Shown here: one piece after another, positions 1 to 10,935 of the stretch
Numbering within the stretch: the stretch's first letter is position 1
Layout: each line of letters opens with the position of its first letter
Origin: Mimachlamys varia
Taxonomy: Eukaryota; Mollusca; Bivalvia; Pectinida; Pectinidae
Direction of reading: 5' to 3'
Length of the DNA: 64,000 bases
Assembly: GCA_947623455.1 (NCBI GenBank)
Contig: OX392532.1
Coordinates: forward strand, 23,720,792-23,784,791
Translations under genes and position numbers: made by a program
Notes under the pieces: model-generated
Seen by the model: the letters and a program-made list of their open reading frames with translations, nothing else
Database searches by the model: none
Told to the model about the DNA's origin: nothing

Positions 1-19
1 GATTTGTTTTTACGTCATC

Positions 20-870
20 GTGAAGAATGATTACGTCACAATGAACGCAGAACACATTGGCGGATGTTTTAGACGCAAAATGGATAGCGAAAGTGATGTC
101 GATGTACCAGAGTACGATTTTGAAAGCAGCGAGGATAAAGAACCACAAGAGGTTAGGTTCCATCCTAGGATATGGATTACTCTTCCGGAACCAGATCGTT
201 ATCAAAGGCCCAATCCAGTCGCAGAATTTCGGAAACACTGTGGTGCAAGAAACCCTCCACCCCCTGGATCATCCCCAATAACTTACTTTGATCAACTTAT
301 AACTACTGCCGACGGTGATAATCTAAATGATTGATTAGTTTTGGAAACCAACAGATATGCTGCTCAGAAGATAGACGCTGCGGAAAGGGGACCCCACTCC
401 AGATCATATCGGTGGACGGATACAAACTTTGCTGAAATGTCAGCATTTTTAGGATTATATCTGTCAATGGGACTGGTGAAAAAATATATTGAGTGTTATT
501 GGAGTGATGTCACCCATAAGTGGCTCCTCCATACGCCAAGTTTTGCATCCGTCATGACCAGGAACAGATTCAAATTAATACTACAGTATCTGCATTGCAA
601 TAATAATGAAACGGCCAGACCTAGAGGAACACGTGGACATGATCCCGCTCACAAAATCAGACCCGTGCTAGACTTGGTGAATGAGTCATTTAAGGAGGCG
701 TAGGACCTTGCCCGTGATGTTACCGTCGATGAAAGTATGATGGGATTTAAAGGAAGGGAACATATTGTCCAGTATTGTCCCGGAAAGAAAACTCATCGTT
801 GGGGAGCAAAGTTATTTGTATTAGCAGAATCTGACACAGGATACACGTCTCACTATATGCAGGTGCTCGT
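20..870 (+). pseudogene. piggyBac-family transposase fragment, decayed
   Basis: One reading frame runs from 20 to about 870 with in-frame stops TGA (332-334) and TAG (701-703). It shows an acidic N-terminus (MDSESDVDVPEYDFESSEDK) and then the family core: MSAFLGLYLSMGLVKKYIEC, RNRFKLILQYLHCNNNE, HKIRPVLDLVNESFKEA, and past the second stop VTVDESMMGFKGREHIVQYC, which holds the first catalytic Asp (codon 728-730). Similarity stops near 870, before the other two catalytic Asp residues and the C-terminal zinc-binding region. It is therefore a truncated, non-functional DNA-transposon relic; the element may begin left of the window. Confidence 0.85.
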
Positions 871-1789
871 AACCCTAATTAGTGAACATTTCTATCTATT
901 GTAACGAAAAGTTCATCAAGGTATATCCAAAATTATAACGAGAGTAGTATTTCATAGTTATAAGTTGTAACCGACTGGCATTCAGATAAATAATTGCATT
1001 TCAAGATATGTTACGTATATCTCCTCTCGGATCACTGTTAATTTATATTTTGGAATATGATCGTACGTTTGAACAAAACAAAATATAATAAGAGTCCCCG
1101 CCGTGATTCGAACTCTCTGCCATAGCTGGCTTGGCAAAATAGCATGGTAGATCATAAGTTCGAAGCTTGGCCAGGGTACGAGTCCAACATTATCTAACTT
1201 TGATATTTTTATTCTATTGAGAAAACATTCATTTTATGAAACACTACATACTTTATTTATACTTGGTTTTTAACACACTATTTAAATATGGAGTGATCCT
1301 ATATCAAAGTGTATCTGTGTGTGTAAGACACAGTGTTTACATTTGTTTCATTGATTTTGAACAGTGTAAGTATTAAATTATTATCTACATATTGTGAAGC
1401 GCTTTAGAGTAATTTTACAAATTATATAGAGTGCTATAAAAATGTTGTATATTATTATTATTATTATTAAACGTTGACTTTGTTGTGTGACGTGAGATGG
1501 CGAGGGCAACGTCGTACGTTTTGTTCTTGACGAAGCATTTGATTGGTCGTTGATACGAGAGGACATGGCGTTGGGTATAGTTATTTTTGACGTTCAATTG
1601 CCTTACCTTGGACAATGTTAAGAGTATCGACGTTATAATGACTCTAGAGACGACCCTAAACACTACTCTCACGTGCGGCAAAAGTGTTATTGATGTAGCC
1701 CTGACAGGAGTGTTTTTACGTGCCTATGAGCGCCGCATCATACATGGATAAAACCATTTTGTCAGGGCGATAGCTCTGCAGGTAGAACG
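871..1789. other. No gene recognised; tRNA-like patch and TTA microsatellite
   Basis: AT-rich. Around 1088-1180 are two B-box-like stretches (one on each strand, GTTCGAATC and AGTTCGAAGC), suggesting tRNA-derived repeat debris. A short TTA repeat lies near 1453-1470. Otherwise nothing seen. Confidence 0.4.
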
Positions 1790-2440
1790 CAATAATTGAT
1801 ACCAGCTGCCCCATTTCATGATCGTAAGAGGCGACAAAACTTTGGATGGCGTAACACACATGACTCTTTCGTAGCCCCCACACGAGGTGACAATCGATAT
1901 AATACCAAAGGTTCAGTGTTGGAAAAGGTGAACAAATTAAGAAATAACGTCTTCACGATTCTATCATTCCCCCTCCTCTCCTTCGTAATGTCTATCTCAT
2001 TTTTAGCCTTCATTTGAGCGTTTGCCCCTGTGAGGAAGGCTATGGGTTCTGTCCCCAGGCTGAGACAATGGGAACATACCAAAGTCTCTTACAATGTTAG
2101 TTACTACTAACTGCTTGCCGTTCAGCATTATGGGAGTAAATCCACTGGTTCACCTGTTATCATTATAATGTGAACGAGTGGAGTGTTCTACTTTGGGCCT
2201 TCAGTAGTAGACTACAGTGTGGTAGGCTAGCACTTGAAATCGACAAAAGACCCGCACTGTCGCAAGAAGGCTTACACGAACATACCACCGCCTCCCAAAT
2301 ACAACGGGAAGTCGTCCTTACATGACTCTGGCCGCTAGAAATGATGAGTGATTTTTTGTCTAATGGTTTGCCTTTGGTACCAAACATAATTTGTGGAATA
2401 TCTGTGTACAGCATTTGAGGTTCAGTTTATTAATGCAGTT
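1790..2440 (+). repeat. Dispersed repeat family R7, long copy
   Basis: Contains blocks seen repeatedly in the window: CATGATCGTAAGAGGCGAC, TTCGTAATGTCT...GAGCGTTTGC, GGGTTCTGTCCC, and the tail with TTACACGAACATACCACC and CGTCCTTACATGACT. Partial relatives lie near 23820-23985, 41820-42070, 43985-44180, 48140-48260, 51640-51740, 51920-52080, 53030-53370 and 60650-60850. No coding capacity seen; origin unknown. Confidence 0.55.
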
Positions 2441-2570
2441 TTCAAAGACTGTACTGGGCAGAGACTATCATTGGATGCGAACTATTCTTTTCATTTAAAT
2501 CATCAGAGTACTTCTTTGTTGCCTCGGTAGGCCAATGAATAAGCTCGGTCCTTACTAAGTCGTCACCCTG

Positions 2571-2700
2571 AAAGATGACGTAACACACATGTTTCATCTT
2601 TTGAATTTAATAATAGATACAATGTACAGCATGTTGAAAAATGAATTAAACCGCATCACACATCAGTTTCGTCCACCTAACAATAGTGGACGAAACAGTA
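2571..2700 (+). repeat. R2 repeat, partial
   Basis: Begins GATGACGTAACACACATGT and continues with the AATAGATACA, GAATTAAAC and TTTCGTCC blocks that define family R2; diverged and truncated. Confidence 0.5.
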
Positions 2701-3099
2701 GTTTCAAATTTCTTCAGTTCTCATTGCTGCATCGTGCAAAATGATATGTCAGGTCAAACCACGTTGCTGTAGGAGACCACTTGGTTGTGTTTATGCTTTA
2801 AATAGATATTTTCCATGGTTGATTGTGGATGGAGACGTCATTTCCATCTCGGTTAACTTTTTCCGACATTGAAACAAATATCAAGTTTGATCGATGGAAC
2901 CCTTTGTCACTACGTTGATTGTCTCCTCATGTGGGGGTTACCAGATCTTTTTCGAGCAAACGTCAATGTGCATCCTGGAGGGTCATCAAACTCCATTTCA
3001 AATTTTCAATACTGTAATGAATGTTTAAGCAAAAGGAACTGTAACAACATTTGCTGAAATGTTCATTGCTTAAACTTTACATTTTGATTGAATGATTGT

Positions 3100-3930
3100 G
3101 CATTACAACGCGTTATAATGGAATAATGAAGTGCAAATGTCAATATAAAAATGTACATGGGGGTTGACGTTAGAAGCACGTTTTTTTACTTCACAGGTAA
3201 CAAAAACCTTGCCAAATCTTTTAATTGCACTTTCTGATATATCGACGATGTGTTGTCTATAAACAACAAGAAGTTTGCTGACCACGTCGATCGTATATAC
3301 CCTTCTGAACTTGAAATAAAGGACACAACAGACTCTTCTACATCAGCTACTTACCTCGATCTCTACTTAAACTGCGACCAATTTCCCGATCGTTAACTTT
3401 CCATTTCTTGAAAGTAACGTTCCTGCTTCTCCAACCTTTGGTGTTTACATGTCGCAGTTGATTCGGTATTTTAGGGCTTGCTCTAAATATCGGGATTTTC
3501 GTGAGCGATGTCGACAGCTGACAAACAAACTAAAATCACAAGGATTCTAGAGATGCATGTTGATCAGAACTATTGGCAAGTTTTATGGTCGCCATATTTG
3601 TCTCATTGAGAAATATTCTGTATCTTTAAGTGATATGAAGATGGACGTATTTGAGTATGCTCATTTGTGTGTTTACTTATGATTGACAATGATACTCGGT
3701 TCTCATTTTGAGAACTTGATGTTTACTTTGATGTGACAAAGATTTACATGGCGGGTGTCGTCGATGAAGCAGAAGACGCTTGCTCTTCCGGAACACCTGG
3801 TCTTATTCTCTTGTACTTCTGCAAGGGTCTCCATGTAAATCTTTCCTTTGTTCAAATTTTGTCCCTGGTTTAATCGATTTTGAGTTTGGATTATGATTAT
3901 GTTGACGCTTCGGTATTCTATTATTTGTTT
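3100..3930 (+). mobile_element. R1 retroelement relic: RT C-terminal part plus 3' tail
   Basis: A decayed reverse-transcriptase frame: YIDDVLSINNKKFADHVDRI at 3238, then YPSELEIKDTTDSSTSATYL, followed after TAA by VPASPTFGVYMSQLIRYFRA and GKFYGRHICLIEKYSVSLS. YIDD is the RT active-site box; the preceding Arg codon is TGA. The order of motifs (YIDD, ELEIKDTTDS, YLDL, YGVYxSQLIRY, KFYGRH) is that of a widespread invertebrate RT group I believe belongs to Penelope-like elements. The tail has a conserved segment (TTTACATGGCGGGTGTCGTC) and ends near TTGACGCTTCGGTATTC. Confidence 0.75.
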
Positions 3931-4383
3931 TGAATAGTTACTAAATTTAGAAAATATTCAATATAAGTCTATTAAGGTCAGTGTACCAAAATTGATTTCT
4001 TTAATACATACATATAATTTTATACTAGGCAATTTATAATTATTTGTTTTAATTTAACAAAGTGAATATAAACAAATTATCCACGTGTTGGTTTCGTTAT
4101 TACAGCGGGCGTGCTATTACACTGTATTATAACATAGCAAGGTAAGTCTTTGGTGTCATCACTTCCGGTATTGACTACAGTGCGTGTACCCAAATTGATA
4201 CCCCTCATGAAAAAAGTTGTGATATGCCGCAACTTTCATGATTTTGATGAAGTAGAATTGCATGCATATGTATATTGAAAAACCAATTGAGAATAATAAT
4301 TTTTATAGATCTGTTAATCAAATAAATTAAATGATGTTGATCTGTCTGTTGATATAAATTTGCATCATATAGTCTGGAGGACC

Positions 4384-4805
4384 CTAATTATTAGGGCAAA
4401 GGCCACAGATCCACTTTGATCTGGATGCCTTAGACATCTCATGATCTGTATATATTTGGAGGCAAACGCATCTGATGGTAGCTCCTTTGGCATTCTTCAT
4501 CCTGGCAAGTTGCCCAAAAACTGTCAAGTCACCAGGACCTGAGCACCAGTCACCTGAGCGATATGCTTCGTCAGACACCCACGGTTGATCTCGCTTCGAT
4601 GATTCATATAAAGTGGACACAGACTTGCATATTGTAAATCAGTATCTGAATGCTCTTTAGTAGGAAGACGGTCCCTGTCGAACCAATGACTACATGCCTC
4701 ATTGTCACAGGATACCCCTCTCTTCATCATCCGTTATCAACTTCTTTTCACAAATGGGACAGGTACATTCCTCTTTGTCAGGATGTAACACAGTGTATGC
4801 TGATT
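4384..4805 (-). pseudogene. PHD-finger-like fragment, frameshifted
   Basis: On the minus strand, KEECTCPICEKKLITDDEE is followed by a frameshift into RGVSCDNEACSHWFDRD, then another shift to a frame ending SRSKWICGLCPNN and stop. Cys-x2-Cys, Cys-x4-Cys, His-x2-Trp-like spacing and a final Trp-x-Cys-x2-Cys resemble a PHD zinc finger. Such fingers occur in chromatin proteins and also in retrotransposon ORFs; context (surrounded by element relics) favours a mobile-element or processed-pseudogene origin. Host gene unknown. Confidence 0.5.
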
Positions 4806-4884
4806 TTCCTTTACATTAATGAAAATAAAAAAAAAAAAATCACAATTTACAAATTGTTCAAATGGACGTTATGATATAACATAT

Positions 4885-4955
4885 TAGTTAAATCGATGTT
4901 GAGTTCGGATTATGGTTTTGTTAACGCTTTGGCATTCTCTGTTTTTTTTATTAGC
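4885..4955 (+). repeat. R1 3' tail fragment
   Basis: Carries the tail signature TTGAGTTCGGATTATGGTTT and TTAACGCTTTGGCATTC, with no coding part. Confidence 0.5.
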
Positions 4956-5040
4956 AAGTCAATAAAATAGCATTATTTTCATAATCATAAACAACATTAT
5001 TTGTTTTTTATTATTTATACTTTTCACCTTTTTTTAAGTG

Positions 5041-5655
5041 TGAACAAACTCATAATTCGAACACAAAATCGATTAAACTAGATGCGAAATATGAACAAGA
5101 GAAAAATGTACATGGGGACCCTCGTGAAAGTACAAGAGACCAAGACCAGGTGTTCCGGGAGAGTAAACAAACGTCTTCTGCTTCATCGACGACACCCGCC
5201 ATGTAAACCATGGTCACATGGAGCACACCAATGAGCATACTAAAAAACGTCCATATTCATATCACACAAAGATGCAGAATATTTCTCATTGAGACCAAGA
5301 TGGCAACCATAAAACTTACCCAAAATCTTTATAAATCAGCACCTCTCGAGTCCCTCTGACATAAGTTTGTTCATCAACAGCTAACATTTATCACGAAAAT
5401 CTAGGTTATTCAGTGAAATCCTTAGAAGATGGAGATGGATGTTACTAATTAGAAAGGGAAAGTTCACGATCAGGAAATCGAAATCATCACTTTTATCATA
5501 AAGCTTAGTAAAGGCTACTGTCAAGAATTAAGTAAAGATCTAGGTAGGAAGCTGATGTGGGAGAGTCTGTTGTGTCCTTAATCTAAAGGTCAGTGTGGTA
5601 AATACGATTGACCAGGTCAGCAAACTTCTTGTTTGTACACCACATATCGTCGACA
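5041..5655 (-). mobile_element. R1 relic, RT C-terminus and tail, minus strand
   Basis: Mirror of the 3100-3930 copy: the tail signature lies at 5041-5075, the GGCGGGTGTCGTCGATGAAG block at about 5184-5203 (reverse), and RT peptides including NKKFADLVNRIYHTDL near 5600. It meets a plus-strand copy head-to-head at about 5655. Confidence 0.65.
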
Positions 5656-5945
5656 TTTTTGAGTATGCTCATTAGTGTGTAGTTGTTGTGATTGACAATG
5701 ATACTCGGTTCTTATTTTCAGAACTTCATGTTTACATAGATGTTTACATAGATGTGACAAAGATTTACATGGCGGGTGTCGTCGATGAAGCAGAAGATAC
5801 TTACTCTTCCGGAACACCTGGTCTTGTTCTTTTACGAGTCTTCATATAAATCTTTCTTTTGTTCGTATTGTGCCCCTGGTTTAATCGATTTTGAGTTTGG
5901 ATTATGATTTTGTTACCGCTTCGGTATTCTCTTAATTATTTTCTG
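5656..5945 (+). mobile_element. R1 relic tail, plus strand
   Basis: Starts TTTTGAGTATGCTCATTAGT and runs through the ATGGCGGGTGTCGTCGATGA block to the tail at about 5935. Contains a 12-bp local duplication (ATAGATGTTTAC twice near 5740). Confidence 0.6.
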
Positions 5946-6595
5946 CATTGACTGTGAAAATTATTAATGTACATGTCATAAGTCATTGAAAATGGCATAT
6001 ACAACTCAAGCTTTAAGATTATGTTGTGTGTTTCTGTTTTCAATAATGGGTATAATTTGTTTTAAGAATTTTTGTTTTTCAGCTTAACATACCATCTCTG
6101 TATTCTCCGCTCGAAAACCCTTTTTCATAAATTACAAAAGTGGGTAACACTTTCCCATCTCCCGACACACGCAGGATTGCTGTCGAATGTGTTGAAGTAA
6201 CAACCTGCCATGTGTATGCTTGGCATAGTTGATCCATTCTCTATCATAAGTAGCGACTCTTTGTCCGAATCAGGTATCATCAACGTTGTAAACCTTGGGT
6301 GGTTAATTTTCAAAATCTGAATTGATAAGAAATACTTGCGAAAGGAGATAACCATAAGAAGGGTGATAACTCAATGTTCCAGTACGTAATCATTGATCAA
6401 GATTTCTATTTGTTTTCATACTTAAAACAATTTATAATGGTGTCATTTCAGTAAAGTTATACTCCTGTTTATATCGCATTCCTCTTAATATCATGTTCCC
6501 AAATACCATTTCAATTATATAATTGTGTAATTCTATTTCGTTGATACGTATTTTCTCTGATAAATGCAACATGAATAAAACGGAATGCACTGTAT
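5946..6595. other. No gene recognised
   Basis: AT-rich spacer; I see no conserved domain, RNA gene or family member here. Confidence 0.4.
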
Positions 6596-6599
6596 ATTG

Positions 6600-6990
6600 T
6601 GTGTCAACCTACCGAGCCTCTGGAATGTTTCTTTAGGTACAGTTTTTGGGCCCCCACTGTTTCATTTGTCATACGAACTTTTCCTCCATCCAGAGTCTGT
6701 GGCGTTCGCATCTTCTATTCGTTTTAAGACACTTCTGAACCACTAAGGAGATGGTCCATTTTTCCCAATGTTGCTGGTTCTTCCTTTCTCTAAAAGTATC
6801 TGCCTTGCAAACATTTTTATCATTCTTGTGTTAAGTTGCAAAGACCTCTCGTGACAACATTTGATATAGGTACAAAGCTGGAGCTCTGCAGTTGTTAATA
6901 CCCTGACAGGTTGGCCTTTCACCATCTTTCATGCCATTAATCCGTACCTTTTTGCAGCTGTTTTGATTTTCTGTATTTCTTGTATTTGAC
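6600..6990 (-). pseudogene. pogo/Tigger-like transposase N-terminal (CENP-B-type HTH) fragment
   Basis: Minus-strand frame MVKGQPVRVLTTAELQLCTY then IKCCHERSLQLNTRMIKMFA, RQILLEKGRTSNIGKNGPSP, stop, WFRSVLKRIEDANATDS, and on to VPKETFQRL near 6610. The LTTAEEQ..CxYIK...R...EFA..IL and W...FLKR pattern matches CENP-B-type DNA-binding domains of pogo-superfamily transposases. In-frame stops and absence of the DDE domain show it is a relic. Confidence 0.6.
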
Positions 6991-7354
6991 TAAATCAACC
7001 ATGTCACGTCAGCATTGTGATGTATTTATATTCAGCGTGTGATTTTCTCCCAAGAATATCACCTTTATACCTTGGGTTGGAGATTGCAGTGTCGCACTCT
7101 CATGGTAGGTGGGATTCTATTTTATCGCCTTTTACTTGTCCCAGATTTCTCTGTCATCCCTTGGGGTTGGACAAATAGCACGAGCTGACAACAATGTAAT
7201 CTCATCACGCCAAGTCAACAGTTCAAAAACGTCATTACAGCATTGTTTTTTATTGATACTTTCGTAAGAAAATAAATGATTGGAGAAATATAATCATCTC
7301 CTACCTTGATGTTGTGACCGAGAAACCTCCAACTCTCGGGGTGATATTCTTGAT
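6991..7354. other. No gene recognised
   Basis: Contains a CCCTTGGGGTTGGACAAATAGCACGAG segment (about 7155-7181) that recurs in altered form near 8015-8041, so it is probably repeat debris. Confidence 0.35.
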
Positions 7355-7910
7355 AGTCTAAAAAATCAGAGAATACCAAAGCGTCAATAAAACCATAATC
7401 TGAACTCAAAATCGATTAATATAGGGTCAAAATAGAAACAAGGGAATTATTAACATGGAGACTATCTTAAAAGCACAAGAGAATAAGACCAGGTGTCCGA
7501 AAGAGTAAGCGTCTTTTGTTTCATCGACGACACCGCCATGCAAATCTTGGTCACATCCAGGTAAGCATCAATCCTCAAAATGAGAACCGAGTCATCATTG
7601 TCATCACAAGTAAACACACTAAAAAGCAAACTCAAAAATCTTCATATCACACTAGGATACAGAATTTTTCTCGATGAGACCAAGATGGCGATTATAAAAC
7701 TTTCCCATAGTCTTCCTTAACCTACATCTCTCGAATCCCTGTGCCGTAAGTTTGTTCTTCAGCAGTTGACATCTATCACGAAAATCTCGATTTTCAGAGC
7801 TAGCCATAGAATAACGAATCAACTGCGACTTGTAAACATTATAGGTGGGAGAAGCAGGAATGTTCCTATCAAGAACCTTGGGTAAGACAACCAAGATAAT
7901 CACCCCTTGG
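7355..7910 (-). mobile_element. R1 relic: RT C-terminus and tail
   Basis: Minus strand reads VLDRNIPASPTYNVYKSQLI then RYSMASSENRDFRDRCQLLK and GKFYNRHLGLIEKNSVS, followed by the tail block CATCGACGACACCGCCATG and the GCGTCAATAAAACCATAATC end near 7380. Same domain order as the 3100 copy. Confidence 0.7.
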
Positions 7911-8318
7911 TTTGGCGATTTCTTGGTCGCACCCTCAAGGAAGGGGCAGATTCTAGTAGTCTCCCATCATTCACAGACTGTTCTTTTCTACCTGTCAAAG
8001 ATTTCTCTGTCACCCCTTAGGGTATGACAGATAACACGAGTTGACAACAATATTATGACATTACCACAACAATACTTATTTTTTTGAGTGGTTTGCAGTG
8101 TCTCTTAATGCAGTCATAGACAGTGAGTATAATGTGGTACGAACACAATGAGCACCCAATGGTCCATTTAAAGTGACCATAAGGTCTTCAAAGTTCTGTT
8201 GGACTGTTGTAATGCCGATGACAATAGCTACGAAAACGTCTCCTTTGAGGAATAAACAAACATTACATTTGTTTGACTGCATGCAGGACTGGACAAATTC
8301 TACACCGAATATATACGA

Positions 8319-8640
8319 TCACTGCACCAATATGGCATAGCCGTGCCAAGAAGTATATGTATTGTTCCTCACGTTGTCTGTGGAAATTTTCTCCAGAATA
8401 CGGACGGTCATAGATAGAATTGAATGGTCAGGGAGATTGAAATGCTGAAATAAACATTGGTTCTCGTCACGGTTTATTGCCGAACGATGACCGTTCATTC
8501 TCTGTCGCAACTGGCCTTTTGTTTCACCAATAGAAAGTAAACCACACAACATTGGATGTTTTACTAGTCAAGTTTTCAAAACTTTTTCGTAGAGTATTCT
8601 TTTAGAGTGAGGGAGCAGGTCTTGCATTTGGAAATTATAT
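8319..8640 (-). mobile_element. GIY-YIG endonuclease fragment of a Penelope-like element
   Basis: Minus strand encodes LSIGETKGQLRQRMNGHRSA then INRDENQCLFQHFNLPDHS and MTVRILEKIS: a GIY-YIG core (SIGETKG...LRQRMNGH). Upstream, in another frame, CKTCSLTLKEYSTKKF supplies a Cys-x2-Cys knuckle. A small deletion and frameshift separate the two. It lies upstream, in the sense of transcription, of the RT C-terminus at 7355-7910, so the endonuclease precedes the RT. Confidence 0.65.
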
Positions 8641-9025
8641 AAAAATCTGACGTCAGAAACACGAAACAAATTAGTCAGTAAGACTGACTTTGCAGGGCTG
8701 GACACGAACAAAAGAGTCAGAATTTTTATGAAAAATACCTACTATCTTAAGTTCTGCACATAATTCGGGTAAAAACGGTCCTGAAGGACTAGCCGTAGGG
8801 GTACTCATTCTTCCAATGATGGATAATATACCCTTTTGAATCCCCTAAGGGTGTCCTTTTTAGACTGGCCGCAAACTCCGCCAGTATGTTTTTGCATTTT
8901 GTATCTCTTTCCATGCTTGAAAAAGCTACTGGGTGAAGAGTACCCTCGGGGATAAAACTGTCCACCAGCAGAGGCACTCGCCAAGTGGTATAAAAATCAA
9001 AATACCAAAGCGTCAACAAGACCAA
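8641..9025 (-). mobile_element. Probable upstream part of the same retroelement relic
   Basis: A 78-codon open stretch (8789-9025) reads YTTWRVPLLVDSFIPEGTLH and LAEFAASLKRTPLGDSKGYI. I do not recognise the domain; it is contiguous and co-oriented with the GIY-YIG fragment, but also overlaps a tail signature at 8995-9025, so it may be a chimaera of two insertions. Confidence 0.35.
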
Positions 9026-9170
9026 AATCCGAATTCAAAATAAGAACAATAGGAGATTTACATGGAGAATCTGGTAAAAGAACAAGATAAAACCAGGTGT
9101 TCCGGAAGAGTAAGCGCCATCTGCTTCATCGACGACACCCGCCATGTCATATCAAAGTAAATATAAGTTT
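8995..9170 (-). repeat. R1 3' tail fragment
   Basis: Contains the reverse tail ACCAAAGCGTCAACAAGACC and CATCGACGACACCCGCCATG; truncated at about 9170. Confidence 0.55.
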
Positions 9171-9524
9171 TTGAAAATCCATATCCCATTAATGCCACCT
9201 CTGGTGTATACAGTGTCACAATAAGAGTGAAGTCCCGATTTAACGGTACTCAAAATGGTAGTAAGTGTTTTGATAATGGCTTGGTGGGACAATGAGACGA
9301 GCCAACGATAAAACGTTGCTTATAAGGATCCTTGTGTAGTTTTAAGTATCCAATACAGCCAAAGCAAGCCAACGTCTTTGTAATAATGGGTGACTTCGAA
9401 TGACTCTAATACTGATGTATTGTTGGAAAGGATTTCATTTTTCGACAAACCGGTCAATGCGTAAGTAGGGTTACCTTGGGTCTCCAGCAGGCAAAGTTCC
9501 TTTGCAAAAATTGAATGCAATCAG

Positions 9525-9800
9525 GTTATTAGTGTACTTACTTGTTGTTATTGACAATGATAATTCCGTTCTCATTTTGAGGATTGATGCTTACTTGGAT
9601 GTGACCAAGATTTACATGGCAGGTGTCGTCGATGAAGCAGAAGACTCTTACTCTTCGGAACACCTGGTCTTATTCTCTTGTGCTTTTAATAGCGTCGCCA
9701 TGTAAATTGTTCCGTTGTTTGTATTTTGCCTCTAGTTTTAACGATTTGGAGTTCGTATTATGGTTTTGTTGACGCTTTGGTATTCTATGGATTTTTTTTG
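9525..9800 (+). repeat. R1 3' part
   Basis: From GTGTACTTACTTGTTGTTATTG through TTTACATGGCAGGTGTCGTC to TTGACGCTTTGGTATTCTAT; no RT portion. Confidence 0.6.
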
Positions 9801-10752
9801 TTATTAGATGCCTTGTCTGCAGACACAATCACATACTTTTAATGTAGGTCGTTGAGTGTTGTTCGAACATCGGGGTCAAGAAATATCGACTTGTGTTGAG
9901 TTTTCATTTTCTATCGCAAATTGAGTCCATAAGAATCTTGAAATTCACATTCCATTTGATGGATGGAGTCTCGCGTGCAAAGTGCAACCATACTGAAGTT
10001 TACTGCCCCAAGCAGAACACACTCCAATAATGCTGAACGTCAAGCAGAGACTAGTAACTTCCTTTGTTAGAGACTCTTAAAAGAGTTGTGTATCAGCATT
10101 TTGATTTAAGATTTCGACCTCTTTTAAGGGAGTAACGTTCCTTTACGCGTAATAACGTTTTGGAGATATGAGGCAAGTCTCTAAAAAGTTATGTTTCATA
10201 AACATTTCGTTTGCTATTGATGCATTTTGATACTTTTTTACTGTTTCCTCTCGTGATTTTAATTTTTTTGTTTTTAACTTATTTTTTGTGTTAGTGTCAA
10301 GGTTTTTTTTTAACCATGTTTTTCCTAAATAGTCGATTGGCCGTAAAACAACACAAAGCAATCAAATGTGCAGTCAAAATTTTATTCATTTTTGTTTGTT
10401 TTAAGATACAACATTAATGTTTGTATTAATAAAATGCTAAGAATTGTTCAATAACTAGAAACACATCTAGATAAACAAACGGCACGAAGCCGACAGCGGA
10501 GTTGCCTGTCATTAAGATAAAGCAACGCTCGTTTCCCTAATCAGATGTGTGAAGAGTCCTTGATGAACATGTCTGACCAAATTGGAGATATCTTGGTTAT
10601 CCGGTTTCCCTCTTATTTAAAACCCCCTCCACGTCAAGATTTGGTCGAACGAGGGTGGTTTATATATATATATGCTGATATGTTTTGTTTCATAATTGTT
10701 CAAAATATGCAGATTATTATATTAATATGGACATAACACAAAGCATACACGT
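9801..10752. other. 3' flank of SLC6 copy A; no gene recognised
   Basis: R7-like words at about 10005-10060 and a tail-like GTAAAACAACACAAAG near 10345. Candidate polyadenylation hexamer for copy A at 10381-10386 (minus). Otherwise AT-rich without recognisable content. Confidence 0.35.
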
Positions 10753-10935
10753 CTACAACATAGGCACAGAGTCCCCAATGTCATTGATAACAATACCCCC
10801 ACGTCCTGTTAGATTAAACCAGAACAATTCTTTCCAAGTAAATTCCGCCGAATGTTCCGATTCTCTGTATATGACTTCGGCTTTTTCATTGGCGGGAATC
10901 CATTGTGTTGTGTGTCGAACAAGACGTTTGAGCCG
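10753..10935 (-). CDS. Copy A exon 14: cytosolic C-terminus and stop
   Basis: Encodes 60 residues and TAG, starting RLKRLVRHTTQWIPA and ending IGDSVPML. Copy B has the same length, and the last six residues (DSVPML) are identical. A possible polyadenylation hexamer (TTTATT on the plus strand) lies at 10381-10386, distant and unproven. Confidence 0.93.
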   Translation of the reverse strand, partial: RLKRLVRHTTQWIPANEKAEVIYRESEHSAEFTWKELFWFNLTGRGGIVINDIGDSVPML

